From contig JARHVA010003186.1 of assembly GCA_037957365.1 (NCBI GenBank), positions 2,022,501 through 2,086,500 on the forward strand: DNA of 64,000 nt, given 5' to 3'. This document shows, piece by piece, positions 10,481-23,318 of the stretch. Every line of letters begins with the position of its first letter. The stretch's first letter is position 1. The translations under genes and the position numbers were made by a program. The DNA comes from Torreya grandis. Taxonomy: Eukaryota; Streptophyta; Pinopsida; Cupressales; Taxaceae. The notes below the pieces were generated by a model. That model searched no databases and was not told the DNA's origin. It saw nothing but the letters and a program-made list of their open reading frames with translations.

Positions 10481-12812
10481 TAATATGTTTTAACACAATT
10501 AAGATGAATGGGCAAGATTAATTTAATTAGGATATAACCTTGAAATATAATTCATATTATAATATATGGAATTCAAGCAAACATCTAAATGTAATCGATT
10601 GATAATGATTCTTTTGATTTGGTAAGGACATGTGCTAAATATGGAAGTACTACATAAATCACGTTACTTATTTTTTATATTTTATTATTTGAGAGTGACT
10701 ATATTATTTAAATGGTAATTAGTGATAAACATACCTATGTTTCACTCATTTTAAGAACTGATCTACTACCTATAAAGAGTTGATTCCATAGGATTGGATC
10801 AATATCACTAGTCGATATTGACCTACTAATCGGTATTAACTTGTATTTAAGTGTGACATAATTACTATATGTTCACCTTAAAATATCTTTTATCAATATA
10901 TTTTTATGATCCTAAACCCTAATGACATATGTAAATCTAAAATTCAGCCTCGGACTTAAAACTCTATATGTTCTTGTGAGGGATATAAACTTGAAAAAAG
11001 GGGTAAGTGTAATGGGTTAAATTGACCTTAATCACCCTAGGGGGAAGTGTAATGGGTTTTAATTTACCCAATCACCCTTGCCTTATGATTTTATTTTATA
11101 TATTTATCTAATACTCTAAGAAGGGAAATCAAGTAATGCATAGTTATCCCATCTAGTGTGATTGTGTTCCTTTGCTATGTGTATGAAGCTAATTATTTTT
11201 TTATTTAGGTTAAAGGGGGTATTTTTTTGAACTAAGGTCCCTAAACCATAGGAGAAGTATAAATAGAATATATAAAAAAGTATACCAAATAATAAACAAG
11301 ACTAAATAGGCCTAAAGATAGCCAAAATACAACCCAGAAACCAATAAAAAACAACTAAACAAACCAGGACCTAGTCTAAGTCTAAATTATCAGAAACATC
11401 CTCCCAATAAGTTTTCATATTTTAAAGGTTTGTATTGAACTAAATAAAAAAAAATCTTTATCCATGACATTATGGGAACCAGTAAACTAACCCTACTTAC
11501 CTTTCCCTTTGCCAATGAACTTGGGCTCAAATGGCTCCTCGAGGTGTGCTCACAGATTTTCAACATTCTCAATGCCCTCATACATAATAACCTTGTTGTA
11601 ATTCAACATTGTGTATGTAACTAAGTATTTATCTTAATACTTTAAAATTATTTATTTGACTTATATTTTTAGTGTTTCATACATGGCTTGTGACTACTCC
11701 TAGTGATAGGTATGCAAATTTGAAAGAATAGCTAAAATTTTCTTGATGTGTAATAATATATAAATGTATCATAAATAAGTGTTAGATCATTTTGAATGAG
11801 ACCTTGATTTCTTTATATATAAATCCATTTTTATAATTCATCACACCATTGACACACTAGGATTAAAGTTTGATCCTAAGGATGGGTTTGATTTAATAAA
11901 ATAGTATTTATTGGGAGTGGGTCAATTCTTACCAGGCCAGTTAGTATAGATTGGTGATAATGACTAGACTAGAAGAACTAACCTATGTATAGGTAGACTG
12001 AACTGAGAGTCTAGACATATCTATGTAGGATATTTGGTATGTTTGAAATAGATTTTGAGCTTCATGTAGGTGTATATTAGTATAATGGAATGGTTGACTC
12101 ATAAAATAACATGCGAGTGTGAGAGGATGGCAAATTATGACCTTTTTGGGTTCTCAAGTCATGTGTGTTAAATTTATGCCAAGATTTTCATTGTCAAGTA
12201 CTAAAGAAAAGAATATAATATATAAAAATTCCCTCTTCTATTATAGTAATGTATTTTATATAGTAAAAGGATAAAATATACCTAAGTATGTAAAACACAC
12301 TTATTTTTTTAGGAGATGGCTAAATATATACAACTTTCTCCATGTAAACCTATAATGATAATGAAGTATTCAATGTCCATATTTGAAATCTAAATTTTAA
12401 AATTGAAATAACAAGGGTTATATACAATTGGGTGTTTTCAAATAATTCCCCAAACTTATATAACCATGAAGGATCCTAAGCTATGAATGTGACATGCACC
12501 AACACTCATGAATGTGGGGAAAACTACATAATTTACTAACCCTAATAACTATGTATTAAAAAGATATACAGAACCATATTTCTATGTTTAAATACAAAAC
12601 AAATCACTACACATGTAAATGGGATAACTTATCAGGAAATATTCACTCACAAATGAATCAACCACTATAGATGGCATATATATTCAAATTTAATGTTTTT
12701 CTCTAGTTCAATAAAGTTTGATCCATAAAAAAACAACAAATCATGATCACAAAGGAGTAAGTAATGTTCATGCCCCCATCATGTGTGTAAGTTTGATAAG
12801 TGTGAAGTGGAA
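10481..12812 (+). repeat. repeat B, directly after A
   Basis: Second copy of the 2-2.5 kb repeat, head-to-tail with A. It opens with TGTTTTAACACAATT near 10485 and shows the same landmarks as A and C in the same order. It is interrupted by a short non-LTR insertion at 11199-11608 and cut off at 12812, just after GTGAAGTGGAATG, where a different repeat (D) takes over. Copy A ends near 10470 in TGTCTCACA, so TG...CA termini are conceivable for a large LTR, but no internal domain lies between A and B. Confidence 0.65.
11199..11608 (-). mobile_element. short non-LTR insertion (LINE 3' end or SINE)
   Basis: About 410 bp present in copy B but absent at the same place in A (near 4045) and C (near 59640). 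It is flanked by near-identical sequence of about 20 bp: GTGTATGAAGCTAATTATTT at 11179-11198 and GTGTATGTAACTAAGTATTT at 11611-11630, which reads as a diverged target-site duplication. On the - strand it ends in an A-rich tail (T-rich on the + strand at 11196-11240), as expected for a non-LTR retroelement on the - strand. A 63-codon - strand frame (11390-11581) may be a remnant of a LINE coding end, but no motif was recognised. Confidence 0.6.
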
Positions 12813-13320
12813 TGTTGTTTTATAAAATTTATTTATTAATTGTGTTTTAATCTAAATAAATAAAACATATGAGTGGAATAAAATGGATCATTAAACCAAA
12901 ATTCAACCATGCATTTTACTTGTATGAAAATTATATTGAATAACTAGGGTTTTTTACCAAAAAAATAAGAAGGGATGAGAAACTTATTTATTTGGGGCAC
13001 ATAGCTATGTACGGTATTTAACCCTAAGTTTGATTGTGGCATAATTTGATTTGACTATATAAATATCATTTTTCCTCAGACAAGATTGGTGGATTTTGAT
13101 ATGAGAGTGGTGTGTTGTTATCCATATGGGGTGTTATTTTATAGTCTCCTCATATAAAAAAAAGTAAACTAAAATTATGTGTGGATCCACCTATAGATAC
13201 ACTTCATCCTAACACAAATCTAAGATATTGATAGTCAACATATATTATTTATAATTTCTTATTCAAAACCATAATGGAGTCTTATACATAAAACAAATAT
13301 ATATCAAATGCAAAAGATGG
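12813..13320. repeat. repeat D, copy 1
   Basis: About 500 bp matching 49765-50275 in the same orientation. Shared landmarks are AACTAGGGTTTT, GCACATAG(A)GCTATGTA, ACCCTAAGTTT, and the stretch around TATGGGG...GCTATTTTATA. Similarity is about 70% by eye. Copy 1 abuts the truncated end of repeat B. It may be part of an LTR or leader of the element whose gag remnant lies beside copy 2; this is inference. Confidence 0.6.
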
Positions 13321-15640
13321 GGAGATGAGGATGTGGGAATGACAAAGCTATCCTCAAACCTTATGTGAATTGATTGCTACCTACATAGCCCCAAAATAGG
13401 TACCTCAGGTCAATGTAGTTATCCATCTAATATGTGTGTGTGACTAGATCATGCACAGTGTGTATTTAAATTCTCTCCACCTAGGCCTTACTCTTGGTCA
13501 AACATGCAATCTAGATATAATATGTATGAACTTCAAATAAATGCATATGTTGAGCTTGGTGTAGTATGATATTATTTACTAAGTTTTTACCAAATTGATA
13601 AATTTTATATGTAAAATGCCGTAGGGAAACCTTTAAGTATAAGACTACCTATTTAAAATTTTAAAAACCCATTCACATGCTAACAGACTCAAACAAGGGT
13701 AAAATGGTCATAAAAATAGCCAAAAGAAACTTGCATTGAAAAGAGTTCTAAAATGTGTGGTGGTTAAGAGCAGTGGATTTAGATAAGAGAGTAGTATATT
13801 ATTATCAAATTAGGGTGATCATGTTCAAAGATAAGATAATTTAAGAATGAAAGAGAATAAATATCAATGATCCTTGTGACTCAGACAAGGATTGACATGG
13901 AAGACTGAAACATTAGCAAAATAGTGAAATCAATAGGAAATAGTGTAGAATATACATAGGACTAGGATAACATTCACAAATGAAACTTAATTCAGCATTA
14001 GGAGCTCATAAATATAAAAGGCACAAAAGGTATAATAATTTTGTTTTCTTGATCAAATTTTGGTGAATACATATCCCCTACCTTTTATTCTAGTAATGTA
14101 ATAAAATGAAATTACTAAAGTAGAGGAATAATTACCTACATGTACTTACCTATGTAGATTAAAATTGCTTGAAAATGGTGGTGTCATGGGTTAGATGTGA
14201 TCAAACCCTATAGTTATATTATAGTATCCAATCTTATAATTTTCTTGGCCATATAATTGAACAAGACTTTGATTGATTCTTGTGAAGATGAAATTATGAT
14301 ATGGAGTCCATATATTGAATATGAGTGAACAATTATGCTATGAGGAACCAAGTTATGCTCGCCTGCACTCTTTTCTAAGTTTAGATGTGCATAAAATTAA
14401 AATTTGTTTAAATTCATCCCATACGACTTAAACATATTTGGTACTTGTGCAAAATTTTCTAAATCAACTATTATAAATGGCTATAAGATTCATTTTAGTG
14501 TAAAATTGGTGCAAAAACTAGTGTAATTATAATTATAAACTAAGTCTAGTGAAATTACATATATATTGGCATGATATGACACTCCTTTGGTGGATTTTAG
14601 TGCAAAAATGGGAGATTACAACATGTGTAATGTAACATTCCCCTGATTTGATAACTAAACAAAACTTAGTTGCATAATTTGAGTAAGAAATATGAATTTT
14701 GAGCAATAATGTTGTGTTTATGTGGACCCGAACTGTGTGCATGCCCCCATAACCATAACCTATGTAAAAAATGATCCAAACTTCATAAAATATATGATCA
14801 TATACCATGCACATTCCCTATTTTTGTCAACCATCTATCAAAAACTATGTAAAATATATGTGAAACTAATAAAATATTATAGTAAACTATAATGACCTAT
14901 GGCAATATGAAACCACTATCTTATGTAAGTCTATAAATATGATCCAAATATGAGTTGAACTAATATTTTATAAGTAAATATGTCAAAAACTATTGAATCA
15001 TTGAGTCATATTGTTTATAGCCTATGTAGACTATGATATTTAGAGAAAAAATTGTATACTAAAGCATTGAGGCATAACTAATGGTGTATCAACTAAATCT
15101 AAGTCAAAGCCTACTATATAATAAGTATTTAATGAGTCAAATATCCTTTGTGTACTAGAGGTATTAAAAATAGTGCCTATGGATGCCCCCTTTTTGGTGA
15201 AAGGGATGGAACTAGGGTAAGGATTTCAAACCAAAAGTGATAACAAGCATAATGATAGGTAAGAGTCATGTTTTTTATTACAAGATGTTTAATATCAAGT
15301 GTTTAACATTAATAATAGATGAAATGTGGATTGTTACACATATAGGTTCCCATAATAATGGAAGAATTACTGTGTAAAAATTAAGTATATATTATTGGGG
15401 TGACAAAAATGTCGATATATGAGCCAAATATATATGATATGAAAGATGTCATGATTATATTCTACATGGAAGAAATGGTTCAAAAATTAGATATATGGTT
15501 TGAAATTTATTGAATGTTTAATTTTTTAAGTAATTTGGATTTAATAGTGTGGGTTCAATACTTCAGGAATATTGCATAGGTAAAAATTCTTATATTATTT
15601 TAAAATTGTGAATTGGAAGTTGTAAACTAGAGCTTTAAAT
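13321..15640. other. A+T-rich stretch with nothing recognised
   Basis: No coding motif, LTR pair or tandem repeat was recognised. The longest open frame (14533-14814, - strand, 93 codons) has no family resemblance and is treated as chance. The right part, directly upstream of the plant mobile domain remnant, could be that element's LTR or leader. Confidence 0.4.
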
Positions 15641-15648
15641 TTTCAAAA

Positions 15649-17815
15649 ATGATGCAAAAGCGAGTACTTTCATGTAGTTGGTTCAAGGAGGTTGAAGCCC
15701 TAATTGAGGTCAGAGAGGAGGTTAGACTGGTAAGTAATTTAAATTATTCTAGTTGTAAAAATACATTTAGGTTAGTTTTATGTAATTTTAATAATGTAGA
15801 GGGTATGCTTGGATTTTTTTTGGCCCTTTCATTGTTTGAGTGTTTTTTCTAGGTGTGCTACATTGTTATCTGGGTGACAATGTTGTTGTTCAACACTATT
15901 ATCATGTAGGAAGCACTCTAGTCCAAATTCTAGTTAGTGTCAATAAATTATGTTATGTATGGATGTTTTGGATTTTTGGATTTTGCATTGAATTTATTTT
16001 TAATTTTTTATGTTGGTGCTTACTTTGAGTAAGATGGTATGTGTTTCAAGGGATTCCTATGGAGTCAGATGATAGAGATTATGTGTGGGTTACCTCTGTA
16101 TGATGAGGATAGGTTGATTATTGATAGGGATGGACTTAAATATGTGGGTTGGCTAGATATGATGTTATATGATTTATACATGATTACCCCATTAGATGAG
16201 TAGTGGGATATATATTCTTTCACATTTTATCCTACAACCAAGATGACAATCACTCTAGAGGATATTATGATTGTCAGTTACTATTAAGAGGGTGGCATCA
16301 CAAGATTTTATTGGGCCTAGACCCATGGATTATGATCATTTACATATAATAGGTATACCTCATAGACAATGTGAGGTTAATTATTCCAATGTTGTATTAT
16401 CACTAATTGTGTTATCTAATGTTTTGTGAATGTGAAAGTTCATGGTGGTATATTGGATTAATTTATTGTAATGGATGGTGATGTGTTCATTTCATATAGG
16501 ATGAACATGATTATCTAGGATATATATGATCTTAGGAATATGTATTATTTGGGTAGGATTATGATTTATCATGTTTACCATGATTTGTATAGATTCCAAA
16601 ATGAGGCATTCAGTGGTGGCATTGTCTCAGACACATTATTACATTATTTTGCCTATGAGAATATAGTAGTTATTCAAAGAATGGGGATGTTATGTAGTTA
16701 TTGGACACATCCATATATGTTTTATGTAATATGTAAAAATATAGGTTAAGTATGATATCATAGTACTATGTGGTGTAGACATATATTATATGAGTTGACT
16801 ATTGAGTCCATTGTGTGGGGACCATATATAGGGTTCTATGAGTGGTCAAATGATGGAACATAGATGGTCATATCCTATTAAGTTTTTAGCTTCATGATCA
16901 GTGGCTAAATTTATTTTATTATTTTCAATATGAGAGGGTCACACAATAGTTTGGGGTACATCAAGATGCTCCTCCAACTTTTTGGGTATGGGCGTGGAGT
17001 TTGTAGGCTCCATTGAGACCAAGTGATAAGGATAGGCCATATACAATAAGTCTTGCCCCCATTCCAAAACATGAGGGGTATATTTTGATAGAGATCCTAG
17101 TTGTGGCTAATGTTTTATGTATTGTTTCATACTCCACATGGTGGAGACAACATAGATGGGCCCTATTATTCCCAAGTGGAGGAGCAAAGACTAGTGATGA
17201 TGTGATAGACCCTAAGCTTATAAAGGTAGTTCAAGGTATGAAACATTTTGAAGTAGTTTTGGTAATTATACATTATTATTTTTTAAATAATATCTAATGT
17301 TTTCTCATTTTGCATCTACATTGGTGGTGAGGTGTACTGAGTGATGACTATCGAGTTTGCATTACATAAGATGACATAACATGTTCCTAATGATGCCATG
17401 GATGTTGGTCTTATTGATTAGGTTATGTTATTTATTATTTTTCATGTGAATTTATTTTATCAATTTTTTATTTCTATTATGGTATATTTTTGAGATACGA
17501 TAGAGTGATATGAACTTAGAATTGAGGTGGTGAGGCTACAAATGCCCTCGCCAGTTCTAATGGCTAGTCTATGTACTAGGATATTGGATAATTATGTATT
17601 ATTAAAGTGAGATAATTTTGATCTTAAGGAATATATATATTTATGATGATTTATAGATGAGAGAGAGGTCACACTGTAGGATACATAGTGATCTTGGGTA
17701 TTCTAGTTCTAGGTGTCTTATGCTAGTTGATATACATGATGCTGATGTAGATGATGAGGGTCTTGTGCATGACACTCCCATTATAGAGTGATGTACTAAT
17801 TATCATATTGTATAT
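15649..17815 (+). pseudogene. plant mobile domain (PMD) gene remnant, probably transposon-carried
   Basis: The + strand carries, across frames, features of the plant mobile domain found in MAIN/MAIL-like proteins and in many plant transposons: KYVGWLDMMLYDLYMITP near 16140; WDIYSFTFYPTTKMTITLED at 16204-16263, matching the usual W-x-x-x-T-x-TF...MTITLED block; YYLGRIMIYHVYHDLYRF and GGIVSDTLLHYFAYENI at 16540-16680; YFQYERVTQ*FGVHQDAPP near 16925-16980; and a C-terminal open stretch 17013-17297. Stops occur where Gln is usual. The function of PMD is poorly known; host members act in silencing and genome stability. The gene is broken. It leads into the inverted segment at 17820, which on the same strand also looks once coding. 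PMD assignment is by motif only. Confidence 0.55.
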
Positions 17816-17819
17816 ACTT

Positions 17820-19085
17820 TATACACATGTGTATCTTATCCATTTTGGTATTTATTACCCCAATGGAAGCATCCAATGCTCTTATTTTGGTGGTCATCAG
17901 GACACAAGAGGCTTAGGTGTCCAGTGTGTAAGCCTTGATTCTAAAGTTGGCAGAACATGAAAATTAGGTCTTAAATTTTTTGGATGTGCTAAATATATCT
18001 CATACCTAAGATCCCTCAATAAATATAATAATTAGGGACAATTTTTACCAATTAATTGAGCAATAATAAGCTAATTTTAAGAAAAGTCTTCAAGGGTGTA
18101 CACTAGAGGAGATAGAATAAGAGAAGGTTTTCTAAGAAGAAATTTACTAAAGTAGAAATATTTTGGGTGGAGTTCAAAGCCACTAAGATAGAGAATACAT
18201 GATTATTGGTGAAATTCACTAGAGTGCATAGGCCCTAACTTTAGAACATGGATGTAATTAGGTTATAAAATGGCATCAGATACAAGCACTATCAAGACAT
18301 AGAAGAAAAGAAACATGTTATGGCTGGATCATCCAATTCAAATCCATCATATATTTTAGTCCCTTCGAATACTACAAGTTAAACCATATAGGACCTAAAT
18401 TTGAGTAAACCTTAGTTATCTAAGGTTGATTTTATATGTATTTTGCATGTAAATTGGCAAATGGAACTAAGGCATGTAATAGTTTACTGAATAATCTTAT
18501 AAACATGCACACATTGCATGGTTTTGTAAGAATGAGTCTTATTTTGAAGACACATTTTTCACTAGTTTTAATTATACATGTAGAATTTACGTCAATTATA
18601 ACTCTCATTATGATTATTATTAGCATGTAATTTTATATTTTTACATGGATTTGGAAGATGAGGTGACCCCTCCCCAAACCTATTTATAATTTTAATCCTC
18701 TCATATTCAAGGGAGGATGCTGATTGGAAATTCTTATCAATACAAGAAGATATATATTTTGATTGTCATGCAACTATGTTGATGTCTTTCTATTTCAATT
18801 TTATGTAATTAAGTTGTGTTTATTTTCCTGGTTGATTTATTCAGTAGTTTGAAGTATGCAAAATCTACTTAGAAATACATATTATTATTTTTGGTGTATG
18901 TTGATATAAGATGTGCAATAGCTATTGGATGATAAGTAGATGTCATTTTTTTTATGTAATTAGGTTGATTGTTTCATTTCTCTGAGTATGCATAAGTGTT
19001 TCCCATGATATAGTTTTTTAGGAGTAAGCAATATCTACCTTAAATACCTCTTTGATCCAAGATATAATATTTTTAATAATTATAA
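17820..19085 (+). repeat. segment 'a', inverted copy of 30690-31990
   Basis: Reverse-complement match to 30690-31990 over its whole length, about 70-75% by eye. Paired landmarks are ATTTTGATTGTCATGCAACT at 18756 against 30984-31003, CAAATTTGAG...CCTTAG at about 18390-18420 against 31343-31365, and CCCCTCCCCAAACC at 18667-18680 against 31080-31093. Sense of the former coding part (NALILVVIRTQEA, LKLAEHEN) is + here and - in the other copy. After that part comes a purine run (AAGGGAGGATG at 18709-18719) that may be a polypurine tract, so the remainder may be a truncated 3' LTR. Confidence 0.72.
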
Positions 19086-19089
19086 GTTT

Positions 19090-22013
19090 CAACAATATGA
19101 AGAGATAATTTATCTCTCATTGAAATGATAGTGTCCAAGATATTATATAATCAAAGAGTTGCATTTTAAATGTCACTCTCAATTTACCTAGGAACTTGTA
19201 CTATCTATTGTTTCTCTCATACCTACTCTAGCTCTTGTTGCAACTCTTGTCTAGCTTGTTTTTTGACCTAATCAAGTTCCATAAAAGCCTTTATATTTAC
19301 TTTAAAATAAGCCTTAAAATCATCATTATATGGAGACTCTCCAAGTCTCCTTTTCTTTATCTTGGATAAAGAGAAAACATCTTATCTTTCTTCAAAAATC
19401 ACACCCCTACTAGATTCATCTTGGATCTTCCTCTTCCTAGCCTAACTGGATAGTTCTTATTGATTTATCAAAAATTAAGCTCATAGTAGGTAGTTCTCTA
19501 ATCACTAGATTTGGTCTTTATACATCTTCGACCTCCAAGTCTACTACCATTATGGAATCACCAATTGTGTAATATCAATTGGTTGAGTATCTTGGTAAGA
19601 AGCTTCCAATAAAATATCCCCAAAATATTACATTAATGCCTCCACATGCATTGGGTCTAGCAAGTAAGGGAAGTTGATTTTAGACTAATCCACATAACCA
19701 AACTAGGGCATGGGATGTACTATATAAGTAGCCTTATTCTTAGTATATTTTGTAGATGAAATAATGGAAGTGGCTTGAGTAGTACTATAATAAGGCATTG
19801 GTAAACCCAACTAAGTATAAGACACATGAATCTAAGCACTTTCAAGGGCCCCCACTATTTTCTTAGAATGAATTTTCTTGGTCTTAGAGATAGTGGGGAG
19901 AATAATAACTAAAGTAGTAACATGAGTAGTAGAAACCACATGAGCTAAAGAAAAAATAATAGTGCCAGAAACAATGGGAGATGAGGAGATAATAAGAATC
20001 ATAAGAATCAAGGAGACAATAGGAATCATAAGAATTAAGGGCATAAGAGGAACCACAAGAACTAAATAAATCATAGAAACTAAATAAATAATTGGAGTAG
20101 TGGCTATAATGGTAATGACTTCACTTGATCCTATATTAAGTGGATCCTTTCCTTTTATTCCATATAGGATTAAGACTTTAGCCCTATATAATTCATCATC
20201 CTCATCCTTAGGCTCACTCTTTATTGATGGTGCTCCCATGGTTGAACTTATAGGGGAATTCATTGATTGAAGAGGGTCCCTTGAAGCTATTTATTTATGT
20301 TATAATAAATTGTTGACTTTTCAACCAAAAGAGGAGTCTATTGAGTGGAAGAAGGTGCAATGTTGACACTTATAGTAATATAAACTAAGGAATCAATAGT
20401 AAGACATGTACCCTCAAATTCAAAAGAATCAATGCAAATTGGTTCATGTTCTCCTCCCAAATAACTTGCAATAGTAGATATTTCCTCCACCTCTTTATCT
20501 TGATTAACAACCTTCATTATAATTGGAGGTAAATTTTTGGAAGACCCTATTTGTAAATAACTTGAAAAAATAGGGGATTCTTCCATGCCATGCTCCTACT
20601 TCACAATTGTCATCATAATGGGTGGTGGTTTGGATGATGTTCCTTGGTCCAAGGGTTTTTGGGGAAGTTGAGAGGTCTAATAATATATTACATCCCACCC
20701 ACCTAAAGGTGGAATTTGTGTGTGCACATATGTACTTATGATGGACGGATCCCTTTTTATATAACTTAAATTATCCTCTATTAATCTTTCCACTCATGCC
20801 CTATCTAGGACCTTGGCATCATCCTTCACATTTAAGAAAAAAAAATCATGCTCATATGGTTTATGCTGGTAGGGAATGCTTGGGCCTAAGATATACTTTT
20901 GAATAAGGCCATGAGGATCTTAGTCCTTATGTGGTAAATACTCTAATGAGTTTAATTCTATGGTTTTTACAACTTCTTTAAAATGCTTCTTATTCATGTA
21001 ACACATTTTTCCAATCATTAGGGAAGACTCATGAAACACACCTTTATGTTTCTTCTTCATGTATTCATCTATACTCCACCACAAATGATAAGTTATTTCT
21101 TGTTCAAAAAATTTGTCTAGGACATACTTAGGGAGACATAAAGGGGCAACCTTGTGTCTCACCACCATGCTTACAGTATAGTCTAGGTATAACTAATAAT
21201 CCCTGCTTGGCCATATTTTTTTCATGATGCTTTTTGATACTCACTCTATGGGTTCCCCATGAATTACACCCCAAATTTTGGGATAAACATTCTCAATAAT
21301 TTTTATGATATTTTCATGTATGAATAGATGTGAAGGAAAGAAAATAAATCACATACCCAGTTCTTGATATAGTCTATATTTGGGATCTAGAGTGATCCAT
21401 TATGAACATAAATGATGTCCATAACTACATATAATAGATACAACATCATGTAGAAATGTTTACCCATGGGTCATTTGTCTTTCTTGAACATCTACTTTTG
21501 GAGACTAACATTGATTATCTCTCACAGTGTAAAGGTTAGCTTTGATGTGATCAATAAATATAGTAATAGTACCTATTCTAGGTAGAGGAAAGGAATGCTA
21601 TTATAACCATACAATCTATACATTATAGCCATCCAAATATAGATTCCCATCCTAATTTTTTTGATTAACACAAGTTCCTTGGCCTTGAGGGTGATTGCTT
21701 CCCTGAGAGCAATCCATTTCCTTAATGTATTTTATATTGTGCTCATATTCTTATAAAATTCAACTCCATATCCATCAAATGTGGCATCTATGGTGTCTAG
21801 TCGTAAGTATATATAGAAATCACCACCCAAGATGCAGGTGACCATTGTCTTGTGATTTAGGTGGTGAAAAAATACACCAGTGACTTTCTTATTGAAGAAT
21901 AAGTCCAAAATTAAGTTGATGTAGGACATACATTTTAGATTGGATAATGTAAAATGTAGTTTTTGGTGATTTAGTGGTAGTAGGTCAACTACTAGTTGTT
22001 TTTTCTCAGCCAT
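19090..22013 (-). pseudogene. long pseudo-ORF of unknown family, X1 copy
   Basis: A single frame, broken by stops, runs from an ATG at 22013 to about 19090, roughly 970 codons. The longest open pieces are 21732-22013 (MAEKKQLVVDLLPLNHQKLH...), 20920-21168 (WWSIDEYMKKKHKGVFHESS), 20338-20586 and 19832-20263 (IKSEPKDEDDELYRAK). The C-terminal part has basic clusters (ARKRKIQDE, KIKKRRLGE, like nuclear localisation signals) and a Gln/Glu-rich likely coiled coil (QARQELQQELE). Stops replace Gln in most visible cases, for example MSTI*NTLRKW. The X2 copy keeps the same frame, start and layout, so it was once protein-coding. I do not recognise the family; no gag, protease, RT or integrase motif is present. 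It may be a gene carried by a non-autonomous retroelement. Confidence 0.55.
19960..20070. repeat. low-complexity AT/GA repeat in the pseudo-ORF
   Basis: Imperfect short repeat built on ATAAGAATCA and GGAGACAATAGGAATC. The matching part of X2 is 32870-33045, where the same motif is further expanded and repeated (GGAGATGATGAAATAATA...). It falls in a part of the pseudo-ORF that reads as a hydrophobic or Ser/Pro-rich tract depending on frame, and probably encoded a linker of variable length. Confidence 0.6.
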
Positions 22014-23318
22014 TAGATTTTCCTTATGTGAATGGGTGTCTACATTCTCTATTATGTTTCACAATGCAGTGTAATTAGAAAATTCATATTTGAACACTAT
22101 TACATTGAAGATAATGTCTATATATTCCATTGAATCCTTGATAGATAAATTTTATGGTGGAAATACTCCCCTGAACACCTTAGATGAGGAATCCATTATT
22201 TATCTATTTACTCACATAATTTTTTATTCAATTCAATTATTTGATCTCTTACTAGAAGTAATTCATAACTAAACATATATAGCTAGGGATTCAAGTTCTC
22301 TTTGGAATGAAAATTCACTTGAGATTTTTAGTAATTAATAGGAATGATGTCTCTTTAGAGTTCACTCATATAGCTTTGAGTGTAGGATTTTAATTCTAGT
22401 TTGTGTGCCATTGATGTCAAATGTCTCCAATCATATTTGACTCATTTAATTCAAACTTTTCAACTTAATTTTTTGGGTATGCCACATATAATTTATATAC
22501 ATTATTAGTAATGCCATGTTTTAACCTTGGACAAGTGTCACCTTGTCATTAATTCTATGCAAAATTAGTTATGCCATGTGGTGTGCCTTAAGAAGTTGGT
22601 TGTTATAATTTTTATTGAGACTAGGCTAGCCAAATTTCATGACACCTCAGATGCACAAAGTGTCAAGATGAAAGTTAAAAATAATGAATCTCATGGATAA
22701 AATTTGTGAAAAAAATTTGCAAACAAAATTTGTGAAGACCTGGAAACTTTGAGATGTCGAAGAAAAAATTTATGACAAATAAATTTCATGATGCATAATT
22801 TTTTTGAAAAACACAAGTTCCAACAAAATATATGATGAACACTTTTTTTAAGACAAAAGATGTGAAGAATAAAAATGTTGAAATATGTGACTTGTGAAAA
22901 CCAATACTTTTGATGAATAAAATTTCTAAAGACCAAGTGTTCTAAAGTACCAAAAATACATGAAATGCACAACTTATGAAGTGAAAAATATGAAATGTTT
23001 GAAACTTAGGAGTTTAGTTCTATAATTCATGCACATATTCAGAAAACCCACATATATTCATAACTCCTAAAGTCCATTAATATGTTAGTTCAAATAAATC
23101 AAATAGTGAAAACTTAGGTAATGGGGTAATTCCCATTGCATTTATTTTGAACAACACACCTAACAAAAATCATCCATGTAAATAACAAGAACTTCTTAAA
23201 GTTTTGAGAATATCTAGGTGCACATATGAATGTAAATTAAAAAAATATTTTCAAAATATACCTAGACCTTTTAGACTATATTGGGTCCCTATTCAAAAGA
23301 TTGAGAATGGGGGTGTGT

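Larger units (their letters stand above)
19086..23318 (-). repeat. X1: 4.2 kb segment repeated at 32000-34399 plus 44887-46775
   Basis: Direct repeat of a segment that also occurs, split by a 10.5 kb insertion, at 32000-46775. Matching landmarks are TAGTGTCCAAGATATTATATA (19129 and 32048), TGGAGACTCTCC (19330 and 32251), GGGTGGTGGTT (20620 and 33590), GGGAGACATAAAGGGGCAAC (21130 and 34102), and GTGTGTT(A/G)AG(T/C)ATAA (23314 and 46767). It contains a long, decayed - strand reading frame (next entry) plus about 1.3 kb of leader. The two copies could be LTRs of a very large element with the Tat-like gag-pol between them, or two members of one family; the sequence does not settle this. Confidence 0.75.

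Noticed and set aside
13321..15640. A host gene upstream of the PMD remnant
   Set aside because: No splice-compatible coding exons, motif or codon bias could be read.
18432..18630. Mirror-image 64-codon frames on both strands, also at 31134-31328
   Set aside because: The repeated length is due to segment 'a' being present in both orientations. They lie after the former coding part and have no motif.
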